The notes under the pieces are model-generated. The model saw nothing but the letters and a program-made list of their open reading frames with translations, had not been told where the DNA came from and did no database searches. From Xylona heveae TC161 (taxonomy: Eukaryota; Ascomycota; Xylonomycetes; Xylonales; Xylonaceae), in the NCBI RefSeq assembly GCF_001619985.1, contig NW_017264198.1, positions 496,001-560,000 of the forward strand: 64,000 bases of DNA, written 5' to 3'. Of the stretch, positions 1 through 11,673 are shown in pieces (the stretch's first letter is position 1; the number at the start of each line of letters is the position of its first letter). Made by a program: the position numbers and the translations under genes.

Positions 1-3000
1 CAAGTACATACGAGACTGGGTCGTCAATATGCGATTCCTTGGCTTCGTGCGCATCAGACGTATGCTTGGCCAGTTCAAGGCGTGAGGAGAAGCCCTTGCC
101 GTGGAATTCGCAGGTCGGTACAGGGCACTGAAAAGCAGGCGCCGTTGGCATGGCCGCCTTATCTGCCAACTGTTGCTTCTTGCTTTCGGGAGAGCCTGCC
201 TTGACCAGCTGGGGAGAAGTTGTGGATCCCGGAGTGGTCTGAACTGCAGTCGGAGTGGACACGTTACTAGCTTGATTACCCTTTCGTCGTTTGGCCGGCG
301 GGAACTTGAGTTTATCAGGTGTGAGTTCGGTTGGGCCGTATGCCTGCGGGACGCCATGTGGAGAGGCAGCGCCCAGAGGGAACGGAGGCTGTGTGGTGGT
401 CGGCGCCGCAGGTGGACGATTGGAGTTGTTCGACTGCTTCGAGACTGACGCACGACGAGCCATCTCCAAAGCCTGCTGCTGTTGCTGCAGATTAGCAGCA
501 TTAAGTTGAGGTGTAGGTGCCTCTGTGGTCGGTGCCGGAATGTCTGCCGCCGTGGGGCCTGCCGGTTGCTGAGCTGGTCCACGATTCTGGCCGGCGGGAC
601 CGCCGGCGGCGGCGGCTGCCATCTGCTTCTGCTGCACCATCTTGGCCATGTTGTTACAGTACCGTCTCAGTTTCATGACCAAGTTGTCGAGTTGATCTTG
701 CGTGATGCTGAGATCCTCGCGCACATGATACTCCTTGCCTTGCACCGAATATTGTTGCACTAAAATCAGCCGCTAGTCCCAACCGTTAGCATATCTCAAT
801 AGAAGAGGGTTGGTGGGTGGTGGGGAAATCATAAAAAATGGTGAAGCTCCCTTACCGTGGCGATCAAATCTCTCATCATGTCCTCTTGGCCGATCATACG
901 GAAGAAAGCAGGAAGCGTCTGTTCTAGCCTATGCAACATGTCCCGCGATTCGCGCAGCTTTTGCATCATTGCGTCCTTGACCGGCGGCGGAAGCGGAAGC
1001 GGTGGACCGCGAGGATGGCTTTGAAGCACCTCTGACACAATTTGACGAAGACGAGCATCCTTTTTGGCCGCTTCTTGTCGTTGTTGCTGGGACTTGTCCA
1101 TAGGTGTAGGCTGACCGGCGTTCGTTGGTGGGTTCGCCATCTGAGCCGCTCTAGCACGCATTTGCGCCTCAAGTTGAGCTCGTCGTTGAGGCGGCATCTT
1201 GGCAAGCATCTCCGGAGTAATCTTTGGCATAGCGGCCGGTAACGCTGGCTGCATTGGCATAACGTTTGGATTCGGCACCTCGACAACATCATCACTACTG
1301 GGCCGCTTGACACCTTTCTGAGCTGCCTGCACAGGACTGGGAGCACTGGCGCGGCCCTGCTGGGCCTGGCGACCACCTCGAGTGGCGGCCGCCTGGTTGC
1401 GCGCTGCCTTCACCTCTGCCGGCGTCGGCGGTTGCTGAAGTTGCGGGCGAGGGACCTGTGGAATTGCGGGAGCTTTGGCGGCGGCGGCGGCGGCGGCTTG
1501 ATTCGCTTGCTGCTGTTGCGTCTGTTGGGCAGCGACTGCCGCTTGCTGCGCAGCCTGCTGAACTGCCATCGGCTGCGGTGCCCCGCCAGCCTTGGCAGCT
1601 TGAGCGCTGAGAAAGGCCCGTAACTTTGTCTGTACAAGTAGCCGTTTGACATCCTCATCGCTGGCTCCCTTGAGTCGGTCACCGACCTTGAGTCGGACTT
1701 CTTGAATCTCCTGCACGGTGGGTTCAGGAATCGGAGGCATTCCGGGCGGGAGCCGCATCTGGCCCATGCCCATTTGTGATACTGAAGGAACCATGGGTGC
1801 CGGAGGGGCCGCAGCAGGGGGCGCCGAGGCCGGCTGAAACTGGCCCGGTAAGGCATTGGCTGCTTGTTGTGCCATTTGGCGCTGATTGAGTTGATGCCAG
1901 TGCATGCTCTGGAGGCCCTTGAGGGTCTCAAGCCCACGTGCCGGCAGCGTTTCTGGATTACGTGCCACCCACTCCTTGAGCTGACCCCATGTCTTGACAG
2001 TGTCTGGTACTTGCGATTCACCATTGGCCCCCTTGAGTATCACTCTGGGAAACGGCTTAGCGTCCATTTCCCGAACACGCTCGGGCGTCATGAGTTGCAT
2101 AGCCTGCTGTTGCGCGTTTGCAGCCTGCTGCTGGCGCTGCAGCTGTTGTTGGCGTATGATCATCTGCTGCTGTGCGGTCAATTGGGGCTGTTGGGACACC
2201 GGCTGACCAGGCATCTGGCCGGGCACCTGCTGAGGCGCAGACAGCTGTCGTTGTTGCATATTCAATGCCTGATTGCCAAGCAACTGATTATTCATCACCG
2301 GTTGTCCAGGCATACTTGCTTGAGGGAACATGGGCTGACTTGCACCCGGCATCATTGCTTGTTGTGGCATCATACCGGGTTGTCCTGGCGGCCGGGAAGC
2401 TTGTTGCTGCGGCTGTGGCTGCTGTCCAGCTGCAGCTGCCGCGGCCGCGCGCTGTTGTTCTTGCCACTTGTTCAGCAAAGCGCGAACTTGATCATCAGAG
2501 AGATTGGCCAGCTGTTGCCTCACTGCGGGCGGCATATTGGGCGGCAGCTGAGGTCTTCCCATGGGCGCTGCTCCAAGGCCATTCTGGGCGGCGCGTTGCT
2601 GTTGCACCTGTTGTTGCAGCTGTTGAGCGAATTGCGGGTTCATTTGGGGATTAAGATTAGGTGTCACTTGCTGGCGCTGCTGTGGGGTACCTTGGTTCGG
2701 TTGCCCTTGCGCTGGAGGTCCCAATGGACGGTTGAGCATGGACATTGCTGGACTTTGTTGTGGTGCGCGCTGACCGAGGTTGGTATTGATACCGCCCGGT
2801 TGGCCTTTGAGTGCCATTTGCTGAGCCTGCGCTTGTGCCTGTGCCTGGGCGTTAGCCCGGGCCTGAGCCTGCGCCTGTTGTGCATTCAGAAGTTGCTGCT
2901 GCTGCTGCTGCTGTTGTTGTTGTTGTTGTTGTTGTTGTTGCTGAAGCTGCTGTTGCTGCATCATTGGAGTTGGGGTCTGCATCGGCCTAGGTACATTCAC

Positions 3001-4571
3001 TTGTCCCGGCTGGGCTTGCTGAGCCTGCTGCGGCTGCGGCTGCTGCTGCTGCTGCTGCTGCATCGGTGCCTGGCCGGGTGCACCGCCAGGGTGAGCCATA
3101 CTGCGGCCGTTACTTGCGGGCACCACCAACTGACCAGCCTCCTGGGAGCGCATGGCATTGGTTTGCTGGTCGAGAAAATTCTCGACGCTGCCGAGAAACG
3201 AATCAAAGTTTGGATTGCCGGCTGGCGCCGCGCCAGCAGCGGCGGTCTGTTGACCTTGATTATCCAATGTCGTCGTTGTCGGAGGCGCAGCCGATCTCTG
3301 TTGCGGCATCATGCCCGCCATACCCGCCATGTTCTGACCTTGCTGTTTGGCTGCCAGTTGAGCGGCCTGCATCTTGGCCTTACTCATACGAAACTGACGA
3401 ATTGCCTGATTCCGAAAAAAGTAGTGGAGTGGGTCGATATTCTGACGAGCAAGCATCTGCCTTTGCTCCTGCGGAAGATTTTGCAGACCGGCCTTGATCC
3501 TCTCTAATTCTTCACGAGGAGTATTTTGAGCCATGTTGCGGGCAAGCAAGGTAATTTGCGCAGTCTCCTGTGGGGTAAAAGGCTCGGGTGCGCCCATGGG
3601 TGGCGCGGCGGGCGTCGGTTGCTGTTGCATGCCGGGTGCAAACTGCTGGAGAGGTTGTTGGACTGTCGGCGGCACGGCGGCGGGCTGTGATGGAGCCGCG
3701 GCCTGAGGCTGCGGCGTTGTCTGCTGGGGAACTTGAGGGGCCTGGGGCATCTGGAGGCTGGAGTCGTCCAATCCGACGCCAAACGGATTCTGAGGCTGAG
3801 GCACGCCAAGGTTGGGCATTTGCATTTGAGGTTGCAGCTGAGAAAAGGCCTGCTGGAAGTTGTTTGGCCCAGGACGAGCCATACCAGCAGGCAGCGCGCC
3901 TTGTTGCGTCATGGCCATTTGAGCATTTGGATTTCCTTGCGCTTGCTGCGCCATGGCGATCTGTCGTTGACGGGCTTCTTTGATCTGGCCAAGCTTCTCC
4001 CTGCATTTTGCTTCGTAGGTCGGCTGCAGGTCGCGTCAGTGAATGTATCGATGAGGTAAGTCGAAGGGAAACAAGAAAAAAAAAAAGGAAAAGCAAAGTC
4101 GTCGAGAGAAAACGGCAGGAGCGGCTCACCTTGTCGTTGGCTTCCTGAAAGGATCGTGTCTCGTATCGAATGGCCATATCAATTACATCTCGCGTCTCTA
4201 TCGACTGCCTCATCAGTCGCAGCGACGAAATTCTAGACACACAGAGGAGCTCAGGTCAGCCTCGCACGCTCATGAATATAGGATGGATGTTACTGTGCTC
4301 GCTCCCATCCCTCGATCCACTATTACACATAAACACCCCCTCACCGGGGGGGGGAAAAAGGGCAAGGAAACGAGGCGGATGCGACCCACAATTGGTATAC
4401 CCATTTTGCTCGTTCGTCAACCCCAACTGCTGTTTGCCACCCGGGCGGATACTGTTGTCGTCGTAAGACGTTTAAGATATAAATGTAGACTTGGTTGGGT
4501 CCATTGCGAGGTTGTTGCCCAGCACCGGCGACGCCGGCGGCAGCAGAATTGGGAAATCCTGCCGGATTCAT
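1..4571 (-). CDS. med15: Mediator subunit MED15 (Gal11 family), 3' end off the window
   Basis: Tail-module subunit of RNA polymerase II Mediator, contacted by transcription activators through its KIX domain. Exons read 4571-4390, 4232-4130, 4023-856 and 772 to the window edge; the frame stays open over all three joins, giving 1408 residues so far. The KIX domain (about residues 43-113) is built from the first three exons: it starts PGWQTAVG, continues SSLRLMRQSIETRDVIDMA and ends EKLGQIKEARQRQ. The rest is Gln/Pro/Ala-rich low-complexity sequence with long polyQ. Near the left edge the protein shows a C2H2-like pattern, CPVPTC followed by KHTSDAH. The ATG at 4571 is chosen because the residues after it (MNPAGFPNS, then NQV..LRRQ before the KIX) have the layout usual in fungal MED15. 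Intron 1 has the donor GTGGGT. Identification is firm; the C-terminus is not seen. Confidence 0.93.
2892..2962. repeat. CAG/CAA trinucleotide tract coding polyglutamine
   Basis: On the plus strand this is a run of CTG then TTG units; on the coding minus strand it gives CAA/CAG codons for the longest glutamine run of MED15. A shorter tract lies near 3040-3062. Mixing of CAA with CAG interrupts the repeat. Confidence 0.9.
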
Positions 4572-6001
4572 TTCGACGTGTGGTGAGAAGAAGAGGTCGC
4601 CTCTGCCAACGGCGCCGCCCGTCTATAATTGTCGAGAAGCTTGGTCAACGGGCGTGCCACGGCAGGCAGGTCACAATAGCCGTCACTTGGCCGACTCAAT
4701 GTCGTTGAGAAGCAACACGGCCAGCAAGGTCTGTAGGAGGAAAGCAGGCTGAGACAAGGTCAAAGGACGGACGGTGGTCAATCGGTGGGCGGGTTCACAA
4801 ATTTTCTGTCTTCGAATTTGTCACTGCTCGGACGTCGTGACTGACAAGATGAAAAGAGGAGGACGAAAGAGGAGGCAAGGCTCGAGGCCAGAGTCGTGGT
4901 GTTTCGAAGTTGCTGGCCTCGTTCCAGGCAGACTTTTGCTGCTTGCCGGGGGGGGGGGGCCCGGAGAGGCAGGAGGGCGGTCAGGGACCGGGAAAATCCA
5001 TGCGCGGATGATGGGAGCTGGGGATGCAGATAATCCAGGATGGCTGAGCCCCACCAGACACAGAGACAGGCAGGACAGTTGCACTGCGACAGCTGTTGCG
5101 CTACAATGCACAGCACCGTCGGGCACGGCAAAGAAAAACGGTGCTGGTGGTGGTGGTGATGTTGCTGGTGGAAGGGCGCCGGAAAGAGAGGCGAAGAAGC
5201 AAACAGCAAGAGTCCAGAGGAGAGGCCGTCAGACAGGAAGGGCTGCAACGACGGCGGATAAAAACTGAAGAAGAGGGAGAGACGAATGGCCGCGAGAAGA
5301 AAGAAGAGAGAAAGAGAGGTGTTTCTTCTTGATACTGAGTGGATGTGAGAGGCAGGTGGGCGCCTGATCGGCGAGGGTCAGCCGTCAGTGTGTGAGGCGG
5401 ACCAAGCGACCGGGGGCCCGTTCAGTAATAGTTAGAGAATAGTGGGAGCGTAACTAGGCCAGGGTGTGTCTATGTGTGTGTGTCTGCGTGTCTCTATCAC
5501 ATAACTCTAGCTGTGTATCTACCTCTACCTACCTGTCTTCCTAGCTAAGGTACTTCACTACCTTCCTACCCTATGACTGTATTGTCGACCGTTACTCTTT
5601 CTACTCTCTACTCTTTCTCTTTCTCTCTCCCAATCATTGAGGCATGTGTTTCTCACATTGACTACTTCTCGTGAAGAGAGGGGAAGGAAAAAAAGGTACT
5701 ACAGAAAGTGATGGCTGAGTGGTGGTTGTGGTAGCTACTTGACCAGCAACCTAAACTTGGCCTAGGCAGGGAAATAGTCGCTCTAGAGGCAAAATCGGTC
5801 CAGGCAATAATGGCGATTGGGGGGCAAGGAGGGGAACGTGGCTGTCGCGGGAACCAAATAGAAGAACCAACGCACCCGCCGGAACCCACACACCATTTTA
5901 ACTCCCCCCGTTTTGGGCTTGTCGACCTTGTCCATCGGTGCGATGGGTCGACCCTTGGGCCACACCCTTCTTCCTCCATCTGCCATTACTCTCAATCTCG
6001 C

Positions 6002-6021
6002 AAAAAAAAAAAAAAAAAAAA
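6002..6021. repeat. Poly-A homopolymer (20 A)
   Basis: Uninterrupted run of 20 A in the MED15-BAG spacer. No poly-A addition context or element body lies 5' of it, so it is read as a homopolymer and not a retrocopy tail. Confidence 0.9.
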
Positions 6022-6360
6022 CACAGGCTCGCATTCATACAACACAAAGTGTTACCCAGTCCCTTTTCGGTAGAGAAAATTATTGAATGGAAGAAAAAAG
6101 AAAAGGGAGCTCGGCTCTTTGTAATGAATTGTCGAAAAAGGCCATCTCAAGTCATGTATGGGGGTTACGAAGGGGGTGAAATGAGAAGTGTGGGGGTTGC
6201 GGTTTTGATAAGTAGAACGCAGTACAGTGGTAAGTGGCTTTCGCTCGACTTAAATCAGGAATCAGGTGTTTCCAGGTAATTGCTGGCGCAGGCACAGGAA
6301 GAAGAGGAGGATAGCGATGATGACGGTGGATTAAGAAAGAAGATATTGAATATTGTTGAT

Positions 6361-6404
6361 TGCTGCTTCTGCTTCTGCTTCTGCTCCTGCTCCTGCTCCT
6401 GCTG
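6361..6404. repeat. TGCTTC/TGCTCC hexanucleotide microsatellite
   Basis: Tandem hexamers, first TGCTTC type then TGCTCC type, within the MED15-BAG spacer. Read on the other strand it would give Arg-Ser dipeptides, but no gene supports that reading. Confidence 0.9.
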
Positions 6405-8322
6405 TGCACGGCGAAGTTATGCCGACGGCTTCAAAATGACAAGATGAAGCCGTAGGACCAAGTATACATTGTGTCAAACATAGTAGCAATGGGGCTGAGG
6501 TTCATTTCGTATCTCACCATCTCGTACCATAAAGGCTTGCTGCGTATCTACCTACCTACCTTTACCGGGGAATGTAAACGCCAGGCGGGTGCATGCACGA
6601 GATTGCCTATGGGGGATCCTACCTGTTTTTGACTACCTTTGGGGTCCATCATTGCGTGATTATTATTAGCCTTGAAAGGACAAGCATCAATACCTCTCGA
6701 CGAACCGCATCGAAAGATAACCATCTATATTGTCTGCTACGGGCAACAAGCATGGCGGTGTGACCACAATCAAGACTCGTGCTTGAATTGCAAAAGATGT
6801 GTCCTGTGGTGTCGAGAATGAGTGGTAGAGAATGAATTCAATGAAAAGGGTCGGGACCAGGGGGACGATGTGTGATGACAACCTCGAGGCAACAGGGATT
6901 ATTACTGCAAGAAGGGAAAAATGAGGAAGAAGGAGAGAGAGAGCAGGGAGAGTGGTGAGGGTCGCGGCATCGATTAAGGTACGAAGCAGTAGCTTCTCCC
7001 GGGCCCCACTTCCCTCCCCTTCACCACAAACATATCACTGTACTAATATCCTAACGGTAACTCAGGTAATATCTGCTATCATCTTAACAGCATGCCTAGC
7101 ATTAGCATACCTCATCTGCTCGGAGCCATGGCATACTGATGAATACTTTGATTTGCCAGTTATGCAGCACACCTTTGACAGTGTTTCAGCGACAAGAAAT
7201 CACTGATACCTTGCGATCGTAGTAGCCCTGCCGTATATATCTCTTGGCGCTCCCGATACACGACGGGTGTGAGAAGCCACGATGAATGGGGGTGTAGTTG
7301 TCGTGCGACCCATGCAGAAACCGATTGGGGGGTCCCCTTTGGCTTTTCCTCCCCATCGGCCATGTCAAGCCCAACAAGCAAGCAGAAAGACCCAAAAGAG
7401 GGTCTCATGGCTTGGATGAATTGGGTTTGGCTTTTGGCTTTGAGGCGTCGCGGCGTCTGGACCAAACGAGGGAGCGAAATCTCCCCTGTCCATGTCCCCG
7501 AATCGATTGTCTCGCAAGGGTCTTTCTTCTCTCTTTTCCCTTCTCGCCTGTCTTGTACGAAGTAATCCCAAGGTATTTCAATATTGTACTCTCTATTGTA
7601 CTGTACCTCTGGAACCAGTACTAGATCAATGATGGTTGCAGTACTTGTACTTTCTCAGTGGTCGCTGCTGCACTAGGTAGACATGAAGTACCTGCCATGG
7701 TAGATGTTTTCTCCTTATTGTTCTGTTTGCGCATTTTGTTTCCTCTTTGTTGTCTCTTCCCCTTCTGATATTGAGCTAAGTTACTCTCCAACTGATTCAC
7801 TTTTCTTTCTCTTATTTTGCCCCTAGATTTTCTTCAGCTCCCAAAATCGGTCCGTTTTCTGACACGGAATGGCGGCTCCCCTGCGTTTCAGACGGACAAT
7901 TTATATATTGCAAGGCTAAGCTGCGATGGATATACCCTGACACACGTCAAACATGCCCCTGCCATCGGTGTTGACTCCCATGAAACCTCACTGAAGAGAT
8001 TATTTCTTTTCCTTTTGCCCTACGGTATTGTCGGATCTTTTCTTTGTTCTTCCTCTGTTTTTATTTTGCCGTTATGATCAAAGTCGTTGTCTCTTTTGCA
8101 CTCTTGAACTCGGCAATTGGCTGCTCGGTTAATAATCCCGTTACTAGCAGTGCTCGTCTCGAGCTTCCCTTTTGAGCACAATCTACTCAAAATTGCCGTC
8201 ACTCGCACGCTTCATCTCTCTTATCGAAATATTTCCATTCTGCATGCCACTTCTGTGAAGGGACACTGACGAGAGTCCACCACTGTCGCCACCTCCTTCA
8301 ATTCTAGCAACACAGTTAAAGA

Positions 8323-9585
8323 TTGTGCTGGCCCTTTTCTGACCTTCTTCGGGCGTCGGTCTCGTCTTGTCTTGTCTTGGTTCCCCTTCGCTCCACCGTG
8401 GCGCCTTCAGCCATTTCGACCACGGTCAGGGACCACGTGGTGCTGCCGCTATCCCAGACGCTGCGGCCGTATCTGTCCGACATCACTTCCTCTCTACAAC
8501 AAGCCTGCCTCTACTTGCCGCCTCCATTGAGACAGAACCGCCTGATCACGCTGATCACGAACTCGCCCTGGTTGCGCGAGATCGACCCTGAACCTCTCAT
8601 TGCTCCCTTGGGATTGGCTCTGATCCTGACCGTTGTTGTGCCCATCATAATGTCCATGGGTGGCTGGGGCCGATCGCTCTCGAACTTGGGGGGACGCTTT
8701 TCTTCGTCTCTGGGACGTCCCTGGACTTCTAATGCACCTCCACAAGTTACCGACGACGACTTCTCCTACATCACTGCCGAAGACCTAGAATCACCAAAGC
8801 GCACCTATGATCCACAAGATGCTCCTCGCCAGCGTCGTACTGATGTGGGCCCCGATATTCTTGTGTTGAAACATCGTGGCGTGGCCTACCCGATGCATTT
8901 CCCCGGATACAGCATCGATGATGGCACCCTGAACAATGGTGCTCTTCGCGAGCGCGCTGCTCTTGAGTTGGCCATTGACGATCCACGACGCATCAAGCTG
9001 CTCTACAAGGGAAGAAATCTCAAGGATGATCACACACGATGCGTCGATGAAGGACTAAAACTGAATTCGGAGATTCTGGCGGTGGTCTCAGATCCGCTGG
9101 AGCCGACCGTCGACGGCGAATCGGAGAGTGGTGATGAGGCGCCCGTTCAGGACGGCGAAAATGGCTCCGCAGCAGGAAAACGTAAGCGCATCCGGAATAA
9201 GAAGAAGAAGGGCAAGAAGTCTGCTGGCGCTACGGGTGGTGCATCTTCGACTACCACCGCGCCGGCGCCACCGGCCTCTTCGCAACCACCACCACAGCCT
9301 GCTGTACGCAAGCCAACCACGCCACTCGAAAAGCTCGAGGATATCTCGTCGGCACTGCATGCCCAGTATGTGCCCATGTGTCAAGCATTCATTGCCAGTC
9401 CTCCTACCGAGCCGGCAAAGCTCGAGTTTGAGCACAAGCGTCTCAGTGAAACCCTCTTGGCCCAGGTCCTGTTGAAGCTGGATGGCGTCGAGACGGAAGG
9501 AAATCCTGAGCTGCGGCAGCGGCGCAAAGATCTTGTCCGCGAGACGCAGGCCGTTCTCGCCAGCATTGATGAAGTCATGCACTAG
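8323..9585 (+). CDS. UBL-BAG co-chaperone with N-terminal membrane segment
   Basis: Hsp70 nucleotide-exchange co-chaperone of the BAG family. Seen in order: a hydrophobic segment (PLGLALILTVVVPII), a low-complexity linker with SYITAEDL, a ubiquitin-like domain (from ILVLKHRG to EILAVVSD), a lysine-rich stretch (KRKRIRNKKKKGKK) and a C-terminal BAG domain (LEKLEDISSAL to LASIDEVMH). Yeast Snl1 is an ER-anchored BAG protein and S. pombe Bag102 has a similar anchored design. The start is unsettled. The frame is open from just after a stop at 8317-8319, but the first ATG in any frame after 8250 is at 8650 (MSMGGWGRS), which would drop the membrane segment. Either an unseen 5' exon supplies an ATG, or the anchored form starts at a near-cognate codon (GTG at 8398 has context CCACCGTGG). 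ATG-started form: 8650-9585, 311 residues. Confidence 0.85.
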   Translation: MCWPFSDLLRASVSSCLVLVPLRSTVAPSAISTTVRDHVVLPLSQTLRPYLSDITSSLQQACLYLPPPLRQNRLITLITNSPWLREIDPEPLIAPLGLALILTVVVPIIMSMGGWGRSLSNLGGRFSSSLGRPWTSNAPPQVTDDDFSYITAEDLESPKRTYDPQDAPRQRRTDVGPDILVLKHRGVAYPMHFPGYSIDDGTLNNGALRERAALELAIDDPRRIKLLYKGRNLKDDHTRCVDEGLKLNSEILAVVSDPLEPTVDGESESGDEAPVQDGENGSAAGKRKRIRNKKKKGKKSAGATGGASSTTTAPAPPASSQPPPQPAVRKPTTPLEKLEDISSALHAQYVPMCQAFIASPPTEPAKLEFEHKRLSETLLAQVLLKLDGVETEGNPELRQRRKDLVRETQAVLASIDEVMH

Positions 9586-11673
9586 ATTTTAGATTAATTG
9601 AATGATCTTTGGACGGGTGCCTTTTTTTTTTATTTTCTACTCTATCATCTGGTTGAAGTCCCGTTGCTTTTGAAATTATACAGGCTCGGTTCTTGTTCGC
9701 TTGTCTGTCTGTCATTTCCATGATGTCTCGTCCTTTTTCCTTTCCCATGCTCCCAAGCCATGTTTGTTGCAGGCTGTTATCATCATCTGTGGAGTTTTGC
9801 ATGTGCATTCATCTGCATTAGTAGGTGTTGGGAGCATCTGCCCGCCTGAACCTTTACCGCAGCCGAGACGTGAAGATTTTTAGACTGTGACTTTTCGAGA
9901 TGTATGAATGACTTGTGGGATTACGCATTGACGATATGCATGGTTCATATATTGTTGCATGGACAGATGGTCATCGGGAGAGCACAGATTGGAGTTTTTG
10001 GTATTTTCGTTTGACGGATAAAATCTTCTAGATGGGCTGCTGTTCTGAGATTGCACATGTTGCTTTGGGCAATGTGGGGGAACGATAGATTGTCCTTTTG
10101 AGTTATGTGCATTGATATTCTCAATTACCTATGTTTGTGCTCTGGAACTCTTCACTAATGTTTGCCATTCCTCTTTATTGTTTCAATGTTTCTGGAACAT
10201 TGTTCAATAAAATTATACATAATTTTGTGAAATGTAGGCACATACCAAGAATATTTCATACACTAATTTTTTTGTATTCTGACTTTGATAATTCAAAGCT
10301 CAAATTAGAACTACAGCAAATAATCTAGTCCCATTTCGACCAGTGGACTACGGAGGTATATCGGAGTATGCGTCTGAAACATGGTAGTAATGAAGTTTAT
10401 GAGCCAAACTGTAATGTCCAAGTTCCAAAGGCTGTCAACGGCACGCAATTGCCCAACACACACGAGACACGCATTATTATCGAGACCTACCTAGACTGTT
10501 CACGCGTTGTTGTGGGTGGATCCATGATAACTCCTTCTGACGCGGAGGAGTTGGAAACAATGGAGCGGAGCGGGGCGGAGGGGCGGAAGGATCCGACAAC
10601 GCCTCGTGCCACACTATTATGAGGTTCGCGGCTCTCGCTTCGCTTTCGTCTCGCAGAATAGGCCAATCCAGTTGAATTATTTCCAAAGGATATGGGGCGC
10701 CAGATAGCGCCCAAAATGACATTTGGACGGGGGGAGACCCTGACGAAGAAGAACGGGTTTAGTTTCTTTCTCTTTTTGGTGACAATTTCATACCGACGCG
10801 TTTGACAGGTTACCCTACGCACAGCACGTCGTTCCCTCATAATTGCAGAAGACGTGTGCGTGTGTCAGTCTAACCTACAGGTATCCTCGTACCTACATTC
10901 GTTCGTTTAGCTCGTTTATTCCACAACACTGGCGTGCACGATACACGATACACGACCATACACGAGCACGCTCCACCAACAACAACTCGTCCAACCTCCC
11001 CCCACGTCTCCTTCGTTGGCTGTCGTGTCTTGGACTTATCCGACGCGAGGTCTGGTCAATCTAACACTCTCCTTCTTGTGTTTTGCCTACCACTTCCAGG
11101 AAACACGAATTAGGAAATCATCTCAGCTTCTTCTCTGTGACAAGCTGCTTGTTTGTTTGTGGCTGAGGCATTGGCATTGAACGTGATCATACCTGAGCTT
11201 TTCCACGTTCTCTTTTCCAACTCGTCTTACTTGACTGGGCATTTGTTTGTTTGATCAACTTTGTCTGCATTTGCATTTGCTAGAAAATAGCATCCTTCCT
11301 GCAAACACGGCATCTGCTTGGCGTGCATACATTCGCGCTGGATATTGCATTCTGCTCGCGTGCTTTGCTGTCTACTCTCTAGACTGACAGCGTACTCTGA
11401 GAGACCACATTTGATCCAAATTGCTGTATCGGCATCAATTGATTCCAGCATTGCAATACTCTGTGATTCTGGTCCAGGATAACCCCAGTTTCAACACTCC
11501 CTTGGACTGGCAGAGTGGCTTTTACGCGTGTGTATTAGCCAATTGACATTGCTGCGGAAATATTCATCCAACGCCTGACGGCTATTTTTCCTTTTTCCCG
11601 ATTTACGAATCGACAACCGCGAAAGAACCGTCGGTCACCTTACTATATCGCGTCTCTCGATCCCTCATTCGTC
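9586..11673. other. Gene-free interval between BAG and Whi5-like genes
   Basis: Contains the BAG 3' region and, from about 10830, the probable promoter and leader of the next gene, with CACGATACACGA-type short repeats near 10937-10970 and several CT-rich stretches. I found no coding region with motif support on either strand. Confidence 0.6.

Larger units (their letters stand above)
4572..8322. other. Long non-coding spacer between divergent MED15 and BAG genes
   Basis: No supportable gene in 3.75 kb. The interval holds the promoters and leaders of two divergent genes and is full of simple sequence: a run of 12 G at 4948-4959, GT-rich sequence near 5465-5500, CTAC-rich stretches near 5518-5570 and 6545-6563, a run of 20 A at 6002-6021 and a TGCTTC/TGCTCC repeat at 6361-6404. 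Open frames here are short, lack conserved motifs and mostly start at non-ATG codons. Confidence 0.7.

Noticed and set aside
1864-3507. Long Leu-rich open frame (about 547 codons) on the plus strand
   Set aside because: It is the antisense of the MED15 polyQ region; CAG/CAA codons read backwards give Leu codons. No independent support.
4774-5268. Overlapping open frames of about 160 codons on both strands
   Set aside because: Low-complexity composition, no conserved motif, and located in the MED15 upstream spacer.
6002-6021. Poly-A run as the tail of a retroposed copy
   Set aside because: No element body, target-site duplication or gene copy is visible upstream.
6152-6409. Arg-Ser repeat frame resembling an SR protein N-terminus
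   Set aside because: It is a direct product of the TGCTTC/TGCTCC microsatellite; no RNA-binding domain or gene context.
8079-8191. Short ATG frame starting MIKVVVSFALLNSAIGC upstream of the BAG gene, considered as its first exon
   Set aside because: Its usable donors are weak or in the wrong phase for the acceptors before the BAG frame; treated at most as an upstream frame in the leader.
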